From positions 4,030,001 to 4,094,000 of the forward strand of contig NZ_CP082928.1 of assembly GCF_023517795.1 (NCBI RefSeq): a stretch of 64,000 nucleotides of DNA, in the 5' to 3' direction. The DNA comes from Pseudomonas fulva (lineage in GTDB: Bacteria > Pseudomonadota > Gammaproteobacteria > Pseudomonadales > Pseudomonadaceae). Numbering within the stretch: position 1 is the stretch's first letter; every line of letters begins with the position of its first letter. The notes under the pieces are model-generated. The model made no database searches. It saw only the letters and a list, made by a program, of their open reading frames with translations, and had not been told where the DNA came from. Shown here one piece after another: positions 50,046 through 59,834 of the stretch. A program made the position numbers and the translations under genes.

Positions 50046-50549
50046 ATGGCCAAAGAAGGCTCGGTAGCCCCAAAGGAACGCATCAACGTCACCTTCAAAC
50101 CCGCCATTGGTGGCGCTCAAGAGGAAATTGAGCTGCCGCTGAAATTGCTGGCGATCGGTGATTACACCCACCGTAAAGACGAGCGCAAGATCGAAGATCG
50201 CAAGCCGATCAGCATCGACAAGATGACCTTCGATGAGGTCCTCTCCAAGCAGGAACTGGGCCTGACCATGAGCGTGCCCAATCGCCTTCAGGAAGAGGGC
50301 GATGCTGACGAGCTGGCCGTGCAACTGCGCATCAACTCGATGAAGGACTTCAACCCGGCCAGCCTGGTCGAGCAAGTGCCTGAGCTGAAAAAGCTGATGG
50401 AGCTGCGTGACGCGCTGGTGGCCCTCAAGGGCCCGCTGGGTAACGCACCGGCGTTCCGCAAAGCCATCGAAGGTGTTCTCGCCGACGATGAGTCCCGTGA
50501 CCGCGTATTGGGTGAGCTGGGCCTGAACGCCACAGCACCGAACGCCTGA
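50046..50549 (+). CDS. tssB: Type VI sheath small subunit TssB
   Basis: TssB pairs with TssC to form the contractile sheath. The 167 residues begin MAKEGSVAPKERINVTFKP and include the LPLKLLAIGDYTHR motif. Start chosen at ATG 50046 with AAGGAG just upstream; the frame is open further 5' but without family similarity. Confidence 0.97.
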   Translation: MAKEGSVAPKERINVTFKPAIGGAQEEIELPLKLLAIGDYTHRKDERKIEDRKPISIDKMTFDEVLSKQELGLTMSVPNRLQEEGDADELAVQLRINSMKDFNPASLVEQVPELKKLMELRDALVALKGPLGNAPAFRKAIEGVLADDESRDRVLGELGLNATAPNA

Positions 50550-50577
50550 GCCCCTATCAGTCAAGGAAGCCAACACA

Positions 50578-52053
50578 ATGAGCACTAGCGCAGCACAGCA
50601 AAAGAGCGCCGATAGCGGCGAATACAGCATTCTCGACAGCATCATCGCTGAAACTCGCCTGACACCCGATGACGAAGCCTATGACATCGCCAAACGTGGT
50701 GTGTCTGCGTTCATCGAGGAACTGCTCAAGCCGCAGAACAACGGCGAGCCGGTCAAGAAGGCGATGGTCGACCGCATGATCGCCGAGATCGATGCCAAGC
50801 TCAGCCGCCAGATGGACGAGATTCTGCACCACCCGGACTTCCAGGCTCTGGAATCGTCGTGGCGTGGTCTGCAGTTGCTGGTCGACCGCACCAACTTCCG
50901 TGAAAACATCAAGATCGAAATCCTCAACGTCTCCAAAGAAGACCTGCTGGACGATTTCGAAGACTCGCCTGAAGTCATGCAGTCAGGCCTGTACAAGCAC
51001 ATCTACACCGCTGAGTACGGCCAGTTCGGTGGTCAGCCGGTGGGCGCGATCATCGCCAACTACTTCATGTCGCCGAGCTCCCCTGACGTCAAGCTGATGC
51101 AGTACGTGGCCAGCGTCTCCTGCATGTCCCATGCGCCGTTCATCGCCGCGGCTGGTCCGAAGTTCTTCGGTCTGGAGAGCTTCACCGGCCTGCCGGATCT
51201 CAAGGATCTCAAAGATCACTTCGAAGGCCCACAATTTGCCAAATGGCAGAGCTTCCGTGAGTCCGAAGACTCCCGCTATGTCGGCCTGACCGTTCCGCGC
51301 TTCCTGCTGCGCAACCCGTACGACCCCGAAGAAAACCCGGTCAAGTCGTTCGTGTACAAGGAAACCGTCGCCAACAGCCACGAGCATTATCTGTGGGGCA
51401 ACACCGCCTACGCGTTCGGTACTCGCCTGACCGACAGCTTCGCCAAGTTCCGCTGGTGCCCGAACATCATCGGCCCGCAAAGTGGCGGTGCGGTCGAAGA
51501 CCTGCCGTTGCACCATTTCGAAAGCATGGGCGAAATCGAAACCAAGATTCCTACCGAGGTCCTGGTTTCCGACCGCCGTGAATACGAACTGGCCGAGGAA
51601 GGTTTCATCTCCCTGACCATGCGTAAAGGCTCCGACAACGCGGCGTTCTTCTCCGCCAGCTCGGTACAGAAGCCGAAGTTCTTCGGTATCAGCGCAGAAG
51701 GCAAGGCAGCAGAGCTGAACTACAAGCTCGGCACCCAACTGCCCTACATGATGATCGTCAACCGCCTGGCTCACTACCTGAAGGTGCTGCAGCGCGAGCA
51801 ACTCGGTTCGTGGAAAGAGCGTACCGATCTCGAGCTGGAACTGAACAAGTGGATCCGCCAATACGTGGCCGACCAGGAAAACCCGAGCGCCGAAGTACGT
51901 GGTCGCCGCCCGTTGCGTGCTGCGCAAATCAGCGTCAGTGACGTGGAAGGCGAGCCGGGCTGGTACCGCGTCAGCCTGAACGTGCGCCCGCACTTCAAGT
52001 ACATGGGTGCCGATTTCACCCTGTCGCTGGTTGGCAAGCTGGACAAAGAGTAA
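50578..52053 (+). CDS. tssC: Type VI sheath large subunit TssC
   Basis: The 491 residues match the VipB/EvpB family over the full length (SSWRGLQLLVDRTNF, PFIAAAGPKFFGLESF, LPLHHFESMGEIETKIPTE, then the C-terminal sheath core). It forms heterodimers with TssB and is the contractile element recycled by ClpV. Confidence 0.98.
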   Translation: MSTSAAQQKSADSGEYSILDSIIAETRLTPDDEAYDIAKRGVSAFIEELLKPQNNGEPVKKAMVDRMIAEIDAKLSRQMDEILHHPDFQALESSWRGLQLLVDRTNFRENIKIEILNVSKEDLLDDFEDSPEVMQSGLYKHIYTAEYGQFGGQPVGAIIANYFMSPSSPDVKLMQYVASVSCMSHAPFIAAAGPKFFGLESFTGLPDLKDLKDHFEGPQFAKWQSFRESEDSRYVGLTVPRFLLRNPYDPEENPVKSFVYKETVANSHEHYLWGNTAYAFGTRLTDSFAKFRWCPNIIGPQSGGAVEDLPLHHFESMGEIETKIPTEVLVSDRREYELAEEGFISLTMRKGSDNAAFFSASSVQKPKFFGISAEGKAAELNYKLGTQLPYMMIVNRLAHYLKVLQREQLGSWKERTDLELELNKWIRQYVADQENPSAEVRGRRPLRAAQISVSDVEGEPGWYRVSLNVRPHFKYMGADFTLSLVGKLDKE

Positions 52054-52065
52054 ACGGAGCGCCTC

Positions 52066-52473
52066 ATGAACGGATACGGCAGCCTTTTTGAACGCCTGAA
52101 CGGCGACGCGGACAAACGCGTCGCCTGGAGCCGCGAGGTTTCCATCATGGCGTCCGTGGCTGCCCATCTGGCCAAGATGCTCAGCACCCGGGCCGGCAGT
52201 GTGCAAACACTGTCCGACTACGGGTTGCCCGATCTCAACGACATGCGCCTGAGTCTGCACGACTCCCTTACCCAGGCACGCCTGGCGATAGAGCGCTTTA
52301 TCGAGGCCTACGAGCCTCGGATGAGCAATGTGCGTGTCGTTTCCCTACCGCGTGACCATGACCGGCTTCGTCTGTCCTTCAGCATTGAAGGGCTATTGGA
52401 AGTCGATGGGTTCAAGCGGCAGGTCAGTTTCTCCGCACGCCTGGATGGCAGCGGTCAAGTGAAGGTCAAATAA
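52066..52473 (+). CDS. tssE: Type VI baseplate protein TssE
   Basis: A gp25-like baseplate protein of 135 residues with the typical VQTLSDYGLPDLND and the C-terminal LRLSFSIEGLLEV strand region. It starts 12 bp after tssC. In the H2-type order tssF should come next, but a PAAR/hydrolase/membrane protein trio intervenes. Confidence 0.95.
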   Translation: MNGYGSLFERLNGDADKRVAWSREVSIMASVAAHLAKMLSTRAGSVQTLSDYGLPDLNDMRLSLHDSLTQARLAIERFIEAYEPRMSNVRVVSLPRDHDRLRLSFSIEGLLEVDGFKRQVSFSARLDGSGQVKVK

Positions 52474-52483
52474 GGAGAGTCCG

Positions 52484-52990
52484 ATGTCCGGTAAGCCCGC
52501 AGCACGCCTGTCCGACCCCACCGCTTGCCCCAAGCCGGGCCACGGAACCAACCCGATTGCCGCCGGCTCCGGCGACGTGTTCTTCGACGGCCTCGCGGCC
52601 GCCCGCCAAGGCGACGCCTCGGCATGTGGTGGTGCGATGTCGGGCGGTTTGGCGACCACTGTACTGATCAACGGCAAGCCCGCCGCCACCGTTGATTCGG
52701 TGGGCACCCATGGCAATAAAGTCACGGCTGGCTCCGGGACGGTGATTATTGGCAATTCGCATTCGCCGGCGCCTTTTGTGCCGCCGTTGCCTTTGATTCT
52801 TCCTGGTTTTGATGAGCAGTTCGTATTGAGCGATACGTCGGGTGCGCCCATGGCCAACTCCCGATACTTGCTAGTGCGTGAGGATGGTTCCGAGGAGGAG
52901 GGCGTGACGAATGACCAAGGCCTTACTCACCGTGTTACTCGCCATAAGCAAGCGGAAAAGATCGACATTTACATTGCATCGAGAGACTGA
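52484..52990 (+). CDS. PAAR-domain spike tip protein with short C-terminal extension
   Basis: The PAAR domain (about 1-95) shows the repeated glycine/histidine pattern (PKPGHGTNPIAAGS, GGLATTVLINGKPAA, GTHGNKVTAGSGTVIIGN). It caps the VgrG tip. A C-terminal extension (about 105-168) begins EQFVLSDTSGAPMANSRYLL, a beta-type module that could carry the hydrolase encoded 4 bp downstream. GGAGAG precedes the ATG. Confidence 0.93.
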   Translation: MSGKPAARLSDPTACPKPGHGTNPIAAGSGDVFFDGLAAARQGDASACGGAMSGGLATTVLINGKPAATVDSVGTHGNKVTAGSGTVIIGNSHSPAPFVPPLPLILPGFDEQFVLSDTSGAPMANSRYLLVREDGSEEEGVTNDQGLTHRVTRHKQAEKIDIYIASRD

Positions 52991-52993
52991 CCA

Positions 52994-53899
52994 ATGGGAG
53001 CCGACATCAGAACCACCGCTAGCGGGAACTTTGTAAAAATCTCTACCGCACAAAGTACGCCGACTAAAGATCCTCAGCCAAAGGCCGTAGCCGTGGAGCA
53101 TGGGCTCACTGTGTTTCTTGGTGGGGCAGGGATGGTGGGTGCTTATAACGATGACATGATAGCGGCTTTTACAGAAGTCGGCATCTCAAATGCTGTATAC
53201 GGTAATTATTCTTCCCTGATCACCGGGATGGATAAGTATGTTCCTGATCTTGTTGATATGTTGAGTGATGCATCTTCAGTGGTTCTTTATAATCAGGATG
53301 AAAAAGATCCGGTTGTTTTGGAATATGGTGAGTTGCAGAAGTGTGAATACGGTAACGAGTATATAGAAAAGAAATACTTGTTCGGAATGGTTACGGTCAG
53401 AAGCTATAACGAAGTTGTGTGCACACCCACCAGTGATTTGATGGCGCTTAAAATCAGTCGCGATGTGAGCAAGAATAAGGCTACAGAGTTCCCCTTAAGT
53501 GTCTTGCAGGTTGCCAAGCCCATTCCAAAGATAGGTCAATTTAATATTGTGGGTTATTCGTGGGGGGCAGTGATTGCAGCACGAAGCGCAATTTATTATG
53601 CCCGCGCGGGAGTGAAGGTTGACCATCTGGTGCTAATAGGAGCACCGATAAATAAAAGTTTGAAAGAGGCAGTCACTTCGCATCCCAATATCGCGAGTAC
53701 CACAATCATCGACTTGACGGATAAAGGAGATCCGATCTATGCGGGCCTTTCGGATGAGGAATTGATGAGGGCCTCTGTGGAATTAGGTAGACAGATGCTC
53801 AACGGTGGTGGGCATTTTTATTATTCGGGTGATAACGCGGAAGGAAAAGCTCGGCGCCGTGAACTAGCAAAACTTCTCTATGAAAAGGGGTTGCGTTAA
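52994..53899 (+). CDS. Alpha/beta-hydrolase-like protein, putative type VI lipase effector
   Basis: I do not recognise a named family over the whole length. The 301 residues have a lipase-like GYSWG elbow with Ser189, a FLGGAG loop (41-46) suited to an oxyanion hole, Asp243/Asp246 in DLTDKGDP and His274 in GGGHFYYSG, i.e. a plausible Ser-Asp-His triad in the right order. It follows a PAAR gene and precedes a small membrane protein, the arrangement of effector plus immunity. Base composition is visibly more AT rich than the core genes, suggesting transfer. Confidence 0.65.
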   Translation: MGADIRTTASGNFVKISTAQSTPTKDPQPKAVAVEHGLTVFLGGAGMVGAYNDDMIAAFTEVGISNAVYGNYSSLITGMDKYVPDLVDMLSDASSVVLYNQDEKDPVVLEYGELQKCEYGNEYIEKKYLFGMVTVRSYNEVVCTPTSDLMALKISRDVSKNKATEFPLSVLQVAKPIPKIGQFNIVGYSWGAVIAARSAIYYARAGVKVDHLVLIGAPINKSLKEAVTSHPNIASTTIIDLTDKGDPIYAGLSDEELMRASVELGRQMLNGGGHFYYSGDNAEGKARRRELAKLLYEKGLR

Positions 53900-54214
53900 T
53901 TGATTCGTTGCTTTTATTTGGGCGTGGCGCTGCTCCTGATACTGATGTCTTTCACGCAGCCCCGTATTCAGCACGCTAGCTTGAGCTGGGAAAGGTTTTT
54001 CTTGCCAGCTAGCGTGTATGAGTTTTTGTTTTTGTTCTGCGTCGTTTTTTATATTCCAATGGTGGGTGTTGCATTTTATTATCTTTTCAAAGGTTTTTCT
54101 GCTTCTTTAGTGCAGCGTAGTTTGCGCTCAGGGTTGCCTGTTTTTTTTGTTGCGATAGTAGTGGCGATCTCGCTCTATTGCTTCAATGCGTGGGTGTTTC
54201 GTGAGCTTTTTTAG
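53900..54214 (+). CDS. Small membrane protein, putative immunity to the hydrolase
   Basis: The 104 residues form three hydrophobic segments (about 4-20, 40-64 and 78-97). The TTG start directly follows the hydrolase stop, with AAAAGGGG about 7 bp upstream. Like the hydrolase it is AT rich. No family is recognised; the immunity role is inferred only from place and topology, and would fit a toxin acting on membrane lipids. The next 180 bases to tssF are AT rich and hold no gene I can see. Confidence 0.6.
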   Translation: MIRCFYLGVALLLILMSFTQPRIQHASLSWERFFLPASVYEFLFLFCVVFYIPMVGVAFYYLFKGFSASLVQRSLRSGLPVFFVAIVVAISLYCFNAWVFRELF

Positions 54215-54394
54215 TTGCAGGTTGATTTGTGCGGAAAACGTTTACAGAGTAATTTTTATTTTAGAGTGCGCTGATTGTGCCGGTGATCCACATTATAGGC
54301 ACTTATTATCTGAATTAGACACCCGCCTGAGAATGCGCTGACCAAACATGTTCACCAGCAAAACATCCTACATCTATATGGAAAGCTGACCTAA

Positions 54395-56182
54395 ATGTCC
54401 TTCAACCACTACTATCAAAGCGAACTTACCGCGCTGCGTCAGCTCGGTCGCCGTTTCGCCGAGCGTAGTCCGGCGCTGGCGCCGTTCTTGGGGCAGGCCG
54501 GGCGGGATCCGGATGTGGAACGGTTGCTGGAAGGTTTCGCATTCCTGACCGGGCGCCTGCGCCAGAAACTCGATGACGAGTTGCCGGAGCTGAGCCACTC
54601 GCTGATGCAGTTGCTGTGGCCCAACTATATGCGGCCGCTGCCGGCGTTCAGCATTTTGCAATTCGATCCGCTCAAACGCTCCGGTCCGGCACTCAAGGTC
54701 GAGCGTGACACGCCAATCGAGAGCGTGCCGATCAATGACGTGCGCTGCCGTTTCCGTACCTGCTACCCGACCGAGGTAGTGGCGCTGGACCTGGCTGCAT
54801 TGAACTACTCGGTGAAAGGCGACGGTGCATTGTTGAGCCTGCGCCTTGAGATGAGCGCCGACGGCCATCTTGGTGAGTTGGAACTGAGCAAGCTGCGCCT
54901 GCACTTTGCCGGAGAGCGTTACATCAGCCAGATGCTGTACCTGAGCCTGCTGCGCAATTTGGAAGGCATCGAACTGGTTCCGCTGGACGCTGCTGGGAAA
55001 GCTATCCAGGGCGCCAATGGCGTGCCGATGGCATTCAAGATGCCCGGCAACCGTGTACAGCCAGTGGGGTTTGCCGAGGAAGAGGCGTTGATCCCGTATC
55101 CACTGAATACCTTCCGTGGTTATCGCTACCTTCAGGAGTACTTCGCTTTCCAGGACAAGTTCCTGTTCGTCGATGTCGACGGTCTGGACATTCTCAAGGC
55201 ACTGCCAGAAGACACGCTTAAACAGACTCGTGGCGTCGAACTGCGCTTCGATATTCGCAAGAGCGGTATCCAGCGCCTGCGGCCGACGCTGGATAACGTC
55301 AAACTGTTCTGCACCCCTATCGTCAATCTGTTCGAGCATGACGCGCTGCCGATCCGTCTCGATGGCAAGCAGGACGAATACCTGCTGCTGCCAGCCGAGT
55401 ACGACCTGGAAAACTGCGGCGTGTTTTCCGTGGAAAGCGTTACTGGTTGGAAGCCAGGCGGCTTGGGTTACCAGCAATACGTGCCGTTCGAGTCTTTCGA
55501 GCATGACCCGAGTTTCGACGTACCGAACAGCCGGCCGCATTACAGCATCCGCCAGCGCTCGTCTCTGCTGCACAATGGCTTGGATACCTACCTGAGTTTC
55601 GGCATCCGTCACGCAGAAGCTCATGAAACCTTGTCCATCGAGCTGACGTGTACCAATCAGAATCTGCCACGCAAGCTCAAGCTCGGCGACATCTGCGTGG
55701 CGTGCGAGGAAACCCCGGAGTTTCTGAGTTTCCGCAATATCACGCCGGCTACATCGAGCTTCGCGCCGCCGCTGAACCGCGACTTTCTATGGAAGTTGAT
55801 CAGCAACATGTCGCTCAACTACCTGTCGTTGGCCGACGTCAGTGCGCTGAAGGTGATTTTGGAGACCTACGACCTGCCGCGTTATTACGACCAGCACGCG
55901 GAGAAGGTCAGCAAGCGCCTGCTCGGCGGGCTCAAACACATCAAGCATCACCACGTGGATCGCTTGCATCGTGGCTTGCCCGTACGTGGTTTGCGCACCG
56001 AGTTGACGATCGACCCTGAGGGTTATATCGGTGAGGGCGATCTGTTCGTTTTCGCTTCCGTGCTCAACGAGTTTTTCGCGTTGTACGCCAGCCTGAACTC
56101 GTATCACGAGTTGCGGGTAAACAGCACACAGGGAGAGGTGTACCAATGGACACCACGTATGGGCCTGCAGCCCCTGCTTTGA
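54395..56182 (+). CDS. tssF: Type VI baseplate protein TssF
   Basis: TssF forms the baseplate wedge with TssG, TssE and TssK. The 595 residues begin MSFNHYYQSELTALRQLGRRFAE, typical of the family, and contain the conserved PDVERLLEGFAFL segment. The start codon resumes the core operon after the inserted trio, and its 3' end overlaps tssG by 37 bp. Confidence 0.97.
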   Translation: MSFNHYYQSELTALRQLGRRFAERSPALAPFLGQAGRDPDVERLLEGFAFLTGRLRQKLDDELPELSHSLMQLLWPNYMRPLPAFSILQFDPLKRSGPALKVERDTPIESVPINDVRCRFRTCYPTEVVALDLAALNYSVKGDGALLSLRLEMSADGHLGELELSKLRLHFAGERYISQMLYLSLLRNLEGIELVPLDAAGKAIQGANGVPMAFKMPGNRVQPVGFAEEEALIPYPLNTFRGYRYLQEYFAFQDKFLFVDVDGLDILKALPEDTLKQTRGVELRFDIRKSGIQRLRPTLDNVKLFCTPIVNLFEHDALPIRLDGKQDEYLLLPAEYDLENCGVFSVESVTGWKPGGLGYQQYVPFESFEHDPSFDVPNSRPHYSIRQRSSLLHNGLDTYLSFGIRHAEAHETLSIELTCTNQNLPRKLKLGDICVACEETPEFLSFRNITPATSSFAPPLNRDFLWKLISNMSLNYLSLADVSALKVILETYDLPRYYDQHAEKVSKRLLGGLKHIKHHHVDRLHRGLPVRGLRTELTIDPEGYIGEGDLFVFASVLNEFFALYASLNSYHELRVNSTQGEVYQWTPRMGLQPLL

Positions 56183-57153
56183 GCGGGCTGGCACGAGGCA
56201 TACGCGAGTACTCGCTGTTTCAGGCGGTATTGCTGGTTCTCGACCGGCTGCGCCAGGCACACCCGTACCTGAGCGAAGAAGAACTGTATGACCAGTTGGA
56301 GTTCCAGGCCAATCCGAGCCTGGGCTTCCCGAGCAGCGATGTTGATCGTGTCGAGTTTTTCGAAGAGCACGGGCGTATGCGGGCGCGTATGCGCTTCAAC
56401 CTGATTGGCTTGGTCGGCTCGGGTTCGCCGTTGCCTGCGTTTTACGGTGAGCAGGCGTTGGGCGATAGCGAAGACGGCAATCCAACGCGCAATTTCCTGG
56501 ATCTGTTCCATCACCGGCTACAACGCCTGATGCTGCCGATCTGGAAAAAGTATCGATATCGCGCAAGCTTCGAAAGCGGCGCCGTCGATCCTTTCTCGTC
56601 ACATCTTTTTGGCCTGATTGGCCTCGGTGGCGAAGAGATTCGACGTGCCAAGGAGTTGAACTGGAAACGCCTGCTGCCTTATCTGGGCCTGCTCAGTCTT
56701 CGCGCGCATTCGGCAGCACTGATCGAGGCGGTGCTGCGCTATTACTTCAAACACGCGGAGCTGACCATCGAACAATGCATCGAGCGCCGCGTGGAAATTC
56801 TCGAGGAGCAGCGTAATCGTCTGGGGCGAGCCAATAGTCTGCTTGGCGAAGACCTCGTTCTCGGCGAACACGTACGCGACCGCAGCGGCAAATTCCGCAT
56901 TCATATCCGTGAGCTCGACTGGCAGCGCTTTCATGAATTCCTGCCGATTGGTTTTGGCTACCAGCCGCTCTGCGCGCTGGTGCGATTCACGCTGCGCGAC
57001 CCACTCGATTACGACATTCGCCTCGTGCTGCGTCAGGAAGAAATTCGTGAACTGCGCATCGGCGAGCAGAACGCATGCCGCCTAGGATGGACCAGTTGGC
57101 TCGGCCGCGAGAAAGCGGACGGCGTGGTGACGCTGGGCAGCAAAATTCATTAA
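56146..57153 (+). CDS. tssG: Type VI baseplate protein TssG
   Basis: The 335 residues match the family (EYSLFQAVLLVLDRL, FQANPSLGFPSSDV, FNLIGLVGSGSPLPAFY). TssG bridges TssF and TssK in the baseplate wedge. The ATG lies 37 bp inside tssF and is preceded by GGAGAGG, so the two are probably made in fixed ratio. Confidence 0.96.
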   Translation: MDTTYGPAAPALSGLARGIREYSLFQAVLLVLDRLRQAHPYLSEEELYDQLEFQANPSLGFPSSDVDRVEFFEEHGRMRARMRFNLIGLVGSGSPLPAFYGEQALGDSEDGNPTRNFLDLFHHRLQRLMLPIWKKYRYRASFESGAVDPFSSHLFGLIGLGGEEIRRAKELNWKRLLPYLGLLSLRAHSAALIEAVLRYYFKHAELTIEQCIERRVEILEEQRNRLGRANSLLGEDLVLGEHVRDRSGKFRIHIRELDWQRFHEFLPIGFGYQPLCALVRFTLRDPLDYDIRLVLRQEEIRELRIGEQNACRLGWTSWLGREKADGVVTLGSKIH

Positions 57154-57166
57154 GGACAGATGACCA

Positions 57167-59824
57167 ATGATCAACGTAGACCTGCAACAACTTATCCAGG
57201 CCCTGGACGCTGAAACCCGACGTGATCTGGAGCGTTCGGCCGAGCGCTGCGTCGCTCGGGGTGGTAGCAAGATTCTCGTCGAAGACTTGCTGTTGGGCTT
57301 GCTGGAACGACAGAACGGGCTGTTGTCCCGCGCCCTGCAGGATGCTGACGTGGAAGCCGGTGAGCTGAGCGCCGCCTTGCAGACCCGGGTCGAGCACAGT
57401 GCTTCACGCAGCCCGGTGTTCGCGCCGGAACTGGTGCAATGGCTGCAGGATGCCCTGCTGGTGGCCAACCTCGAGCTCGGCCAGACCCAGGTCGAGGATG
57501 CCGCACTGATTCTCGCGCTGCTGCGCAACCCGATGCGCTACGCAGGCAGCCGTTATCAGCCGCTGCTTGCCAAGCTGAATATCGAGCGTTTGAAGGAGTT
57601 CGCCCTGTCGCAACAACCTCAGACCCAGGCCGACGGCAAGCCGGTTGCGCAGGGCGAGTCACTGCTTCAGCGCTTCACACACAACCTGACGCAACAAGCC
57701 CGCGATGGCAAACTTGACCCGGTGTTGTGCCGTGATGGCGCGATCCGGCAAATGGTCGACATCCTGGCGCGTCGTCGCAAGAACAACCCGATCGTGGTCG
57801 GTGAAGCCGGGGTTGGCAAGACCGCCATCGTCGAAGGCCTGGCCTCGCGCATAGCGGCCGGTGAAGTGCCGCAGGTGCTCAAGGGTGTAGAGTTGTTGTC
57901 GCTGGACATGGGCCTTCTGCAGGCTGGCGCCAGCGTCAAGGGTGAATTCGAGCGTCGTCTCAAAGGCGTTATCGACGAGGTCAAGGCTTCGCCGAAGCCG
58001 ATCATCCTGTTCATCGACGAAGCCCACACCCTGATCGGCGCTGGCGGCAATGCCGGAGGCTCCGACGCAGCCAACCTCTTAAAACCAGCACTGGCACGCG
58101 GCGAGCTGCGCACCATCGCAGCCACTACCTGGGCTGAGTACAAGAAGTATTTCGAGAAAGACCCCGCGCTGGCTCGACGTTTCCAGCCGGTGCAATTGCA
58201 CGAGCCGACGGTGAGTGAAGCAGTGACCATTCTTCGTGGCCTGGCGCAGGTGTACGAAAAGAGCCATGGCATCTACTTGCGCGATGACGCGGTAGTGTCG
58301 GCAGCTGAACTGTCGGCGCGCTACCTGGCCGGTCGGCAACTGCCGGACAAAGCTGTCGACGTGCTCGACACGGCCTGCGCCCGCGTGCGCATCAGCCTTG
58401 CCGCTGCGCCGGAAAGCCTCGAGCGTCTGCGTGGTGAACTGGCCGAAGGTGGCCGTCAGCGTCAGGCCCTGCGCCGCGATGCCGAAGCCGGTCTGCTGAT
58501 CGATCACGAAGCGCTGCGCGCCCTGGAAGCGCGGCTGGACGAAGCCGAGACGGAAAGGGCCGCGCTGGAAACCCAGTGGACAGAACAGAAGCAACTGGCC
58601 GAGCGTCTACTGGAGCTGCGTCAGCAATTGGCCAGGGTTCGTGAAGCCGCAGCCGCCGAACCGACCGTCAGCGTCGAAGAGGACGCCGAAGGCACGGTGA
58701 TCGAAACCCGCGTTGCCGAGGTTGAGCAAGGCCAGAGCGTCGAAGCGCTGGAAGCCGAGCTCCACGAAACCCACACGGCGCTTGTTGCCGCGCAGGTGAA
58801 AGAGCGTCTGGTCAGCTTCGAGGTCTGCCCGCGTCTGGTGGCTGAAGTGATTAGCGCCTGGACTGGCGTCCCGCTGTCGCAACTGGCCCGGGAGCACAAT
58901 GCCAAGATCGCCAGCTTCGCGACCGACCTGCGTACGCGCATCCGTGGTCAGGAACAAGCTGTGCACGCACTGGATCGCTCCATGCGCGCCACCGCCGCGG
59001 GCCTGAACAAACCTGATGCGCCAGTCGGCGTATTTCTGCTGGTTGGCCCGAGCGGCGTCGGCAAAACCGAAACGGCTTTGGCACTCGCTGATCTGCTGTA
59101 TGGCGGTGATCGCTTCATCACCAACATCAACATGTCCGAGTTCCAGGAGAAACATACCGTTTCGCGTCTGATCGGCGCGCCGCCGGGCTATGTGGGTTAT
59201 GGCGAGGGCGGCATGCTGACGGAAGCCGTGCGGCAGAAACCGTATTCGGTAGTGCTCCTCGATGAGGTCGAGAAGGCCGATCCCGATGTGCTCAATCTGT
59301 TCTACCAGATCTTCGACAAGGGGGTCGCGAACGACGGCGAAGGACGCGAGATCGACTTTCGCAACACGCTGATCCTGATGACTTCCAACCTCGCCAGCGA
59401 CCGCATCAGTGAGCTCTGTGCAGACGGCGCGCGGCCCACTGCCGAGGTGCTTGAGGAAACCATTCGCCCGGTGCTCAGCAAACACTTTAAACCTGCCCTG
59501 CTGGCGCGGATGAAAGTGGTGCCGTACTACCCGGTCGGCGGGCCGGTGCTGCGTGAGCTGATCGAAATCAAACTGGGCCGCCTGGGCGAGCGCCTGAAGC
59601 GTCGTCAGCTGGACTTTACCTGGTGCCAGAACCTGGTCGATCACCTGTCCGAACGCTGCACGCAAAGCGAAAGTGGCGCACGGCTCATCGATCACCTGCT
59701 GGATCAGCACGTTTTGCCGTTGGTGGCGGACCGTCTGCTCGACTCTATGGCCACCGGCGAAACTCTCGAACGCGTGCACGCCACACTTGATGGTGATGGC
59801 AGCGTAGCCTGCGAATTCGCCTGA
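57167..59824 (+). CDS. tssH: Type VI sheath-recycling ATPase TssH (ClpV)
   Basis: ClpV disassembles contracted sheaths. The 885 residues contain the N-domain (1-150), two AAA+ modules with Walker A GEAGVGKT (about 212) and GPSGVGKT (about 626), Walker B motifs (LFIDEAHTLIGAGG, VLLDEVEKADPDV) and the middle coiled coil (about 420-540). Matches ClpV2 in position. Confidence 0.97.
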   Translation: MINVDLQQLIQALDAETRRDLERSAERCVARGGSKILVEDLLLGLLERQNGLLSRALQDADVEAGELSAALQTRVEHSASRSPVFAPELVQWLQDALLVANLELGQTQVEDAALILALLRNPMRYAGSRYQPLLAKLNIERLKEFALSQQPQTQADGKPVAQGESLLQRFTHNLTQQARDGKLDPVLCRDGAIRQMVDILARRRKNNPIVVGEAGVGKTAIVEGLASRIAAGEVPQVLKGVELLSLDMGLLQAGASVKGEFERRLKGVIDEVKASPKPIILFIDEAHTLIGAGGNAGGSDAANLLKPALARGELRTIAATTWAEYKKYFEKDPALARRFQPVQLHEPTVSEAVTILRGLAQVYEKSHGIYLRDDAVVSAAELSARYLAGRQLPDKAVDVLDTACARVRISLAAAPESLERLRGELAEGGRQRQALRRDAEAGLLIDHEALRALEARLDEAETERAALETQWTEQKQLAERLLELRQQLARVREAAAAEPTVSVEEDAEGTVIETRVAEVEQGQSVEALEAELHETHTALVAAQVKERLVSFEVCPRLVAEVISAWTGVPLSQLAREHNAKIASFATDLRTRIRGQEQAVHALDRSMRATAAGLNKPDAPVGVFLLVGPSGVGKTETALALADLLYGGDRFITNINMSEFQEKHTVSRLIGAPPGYVGYGEGGMLTEAVRQKPYSVVLLDEVEKADPDVLNLFYQIFDKGVANDGEGREIDFRNTLILMTSNLASDRISELCADGARPTAEVLEETIRPVLSKHFKPALLARMKVVPYYPVGGPVLRELIEIKLGRLGERLKRRQLDFTWCQNLVDHLSERCTQSESGARLIDHLLDQHVLPLVADRLLDSMATGETLERVHATLDGDGSVACEFA

Positions 59825-59834
59825 GGTGGGCGCA

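Noticed and set aside
50983..52260. 425-codon minus-strand frame opposite tssC and tssE
   Set aside because: Antisense to conserved sheath and baseplate genes; no independent evidence.
58607..59779. 390-codon minus-strand frame opposite tssH
   Set aside because: Shadow of the ClpV gene; no ribosome site or known motif.
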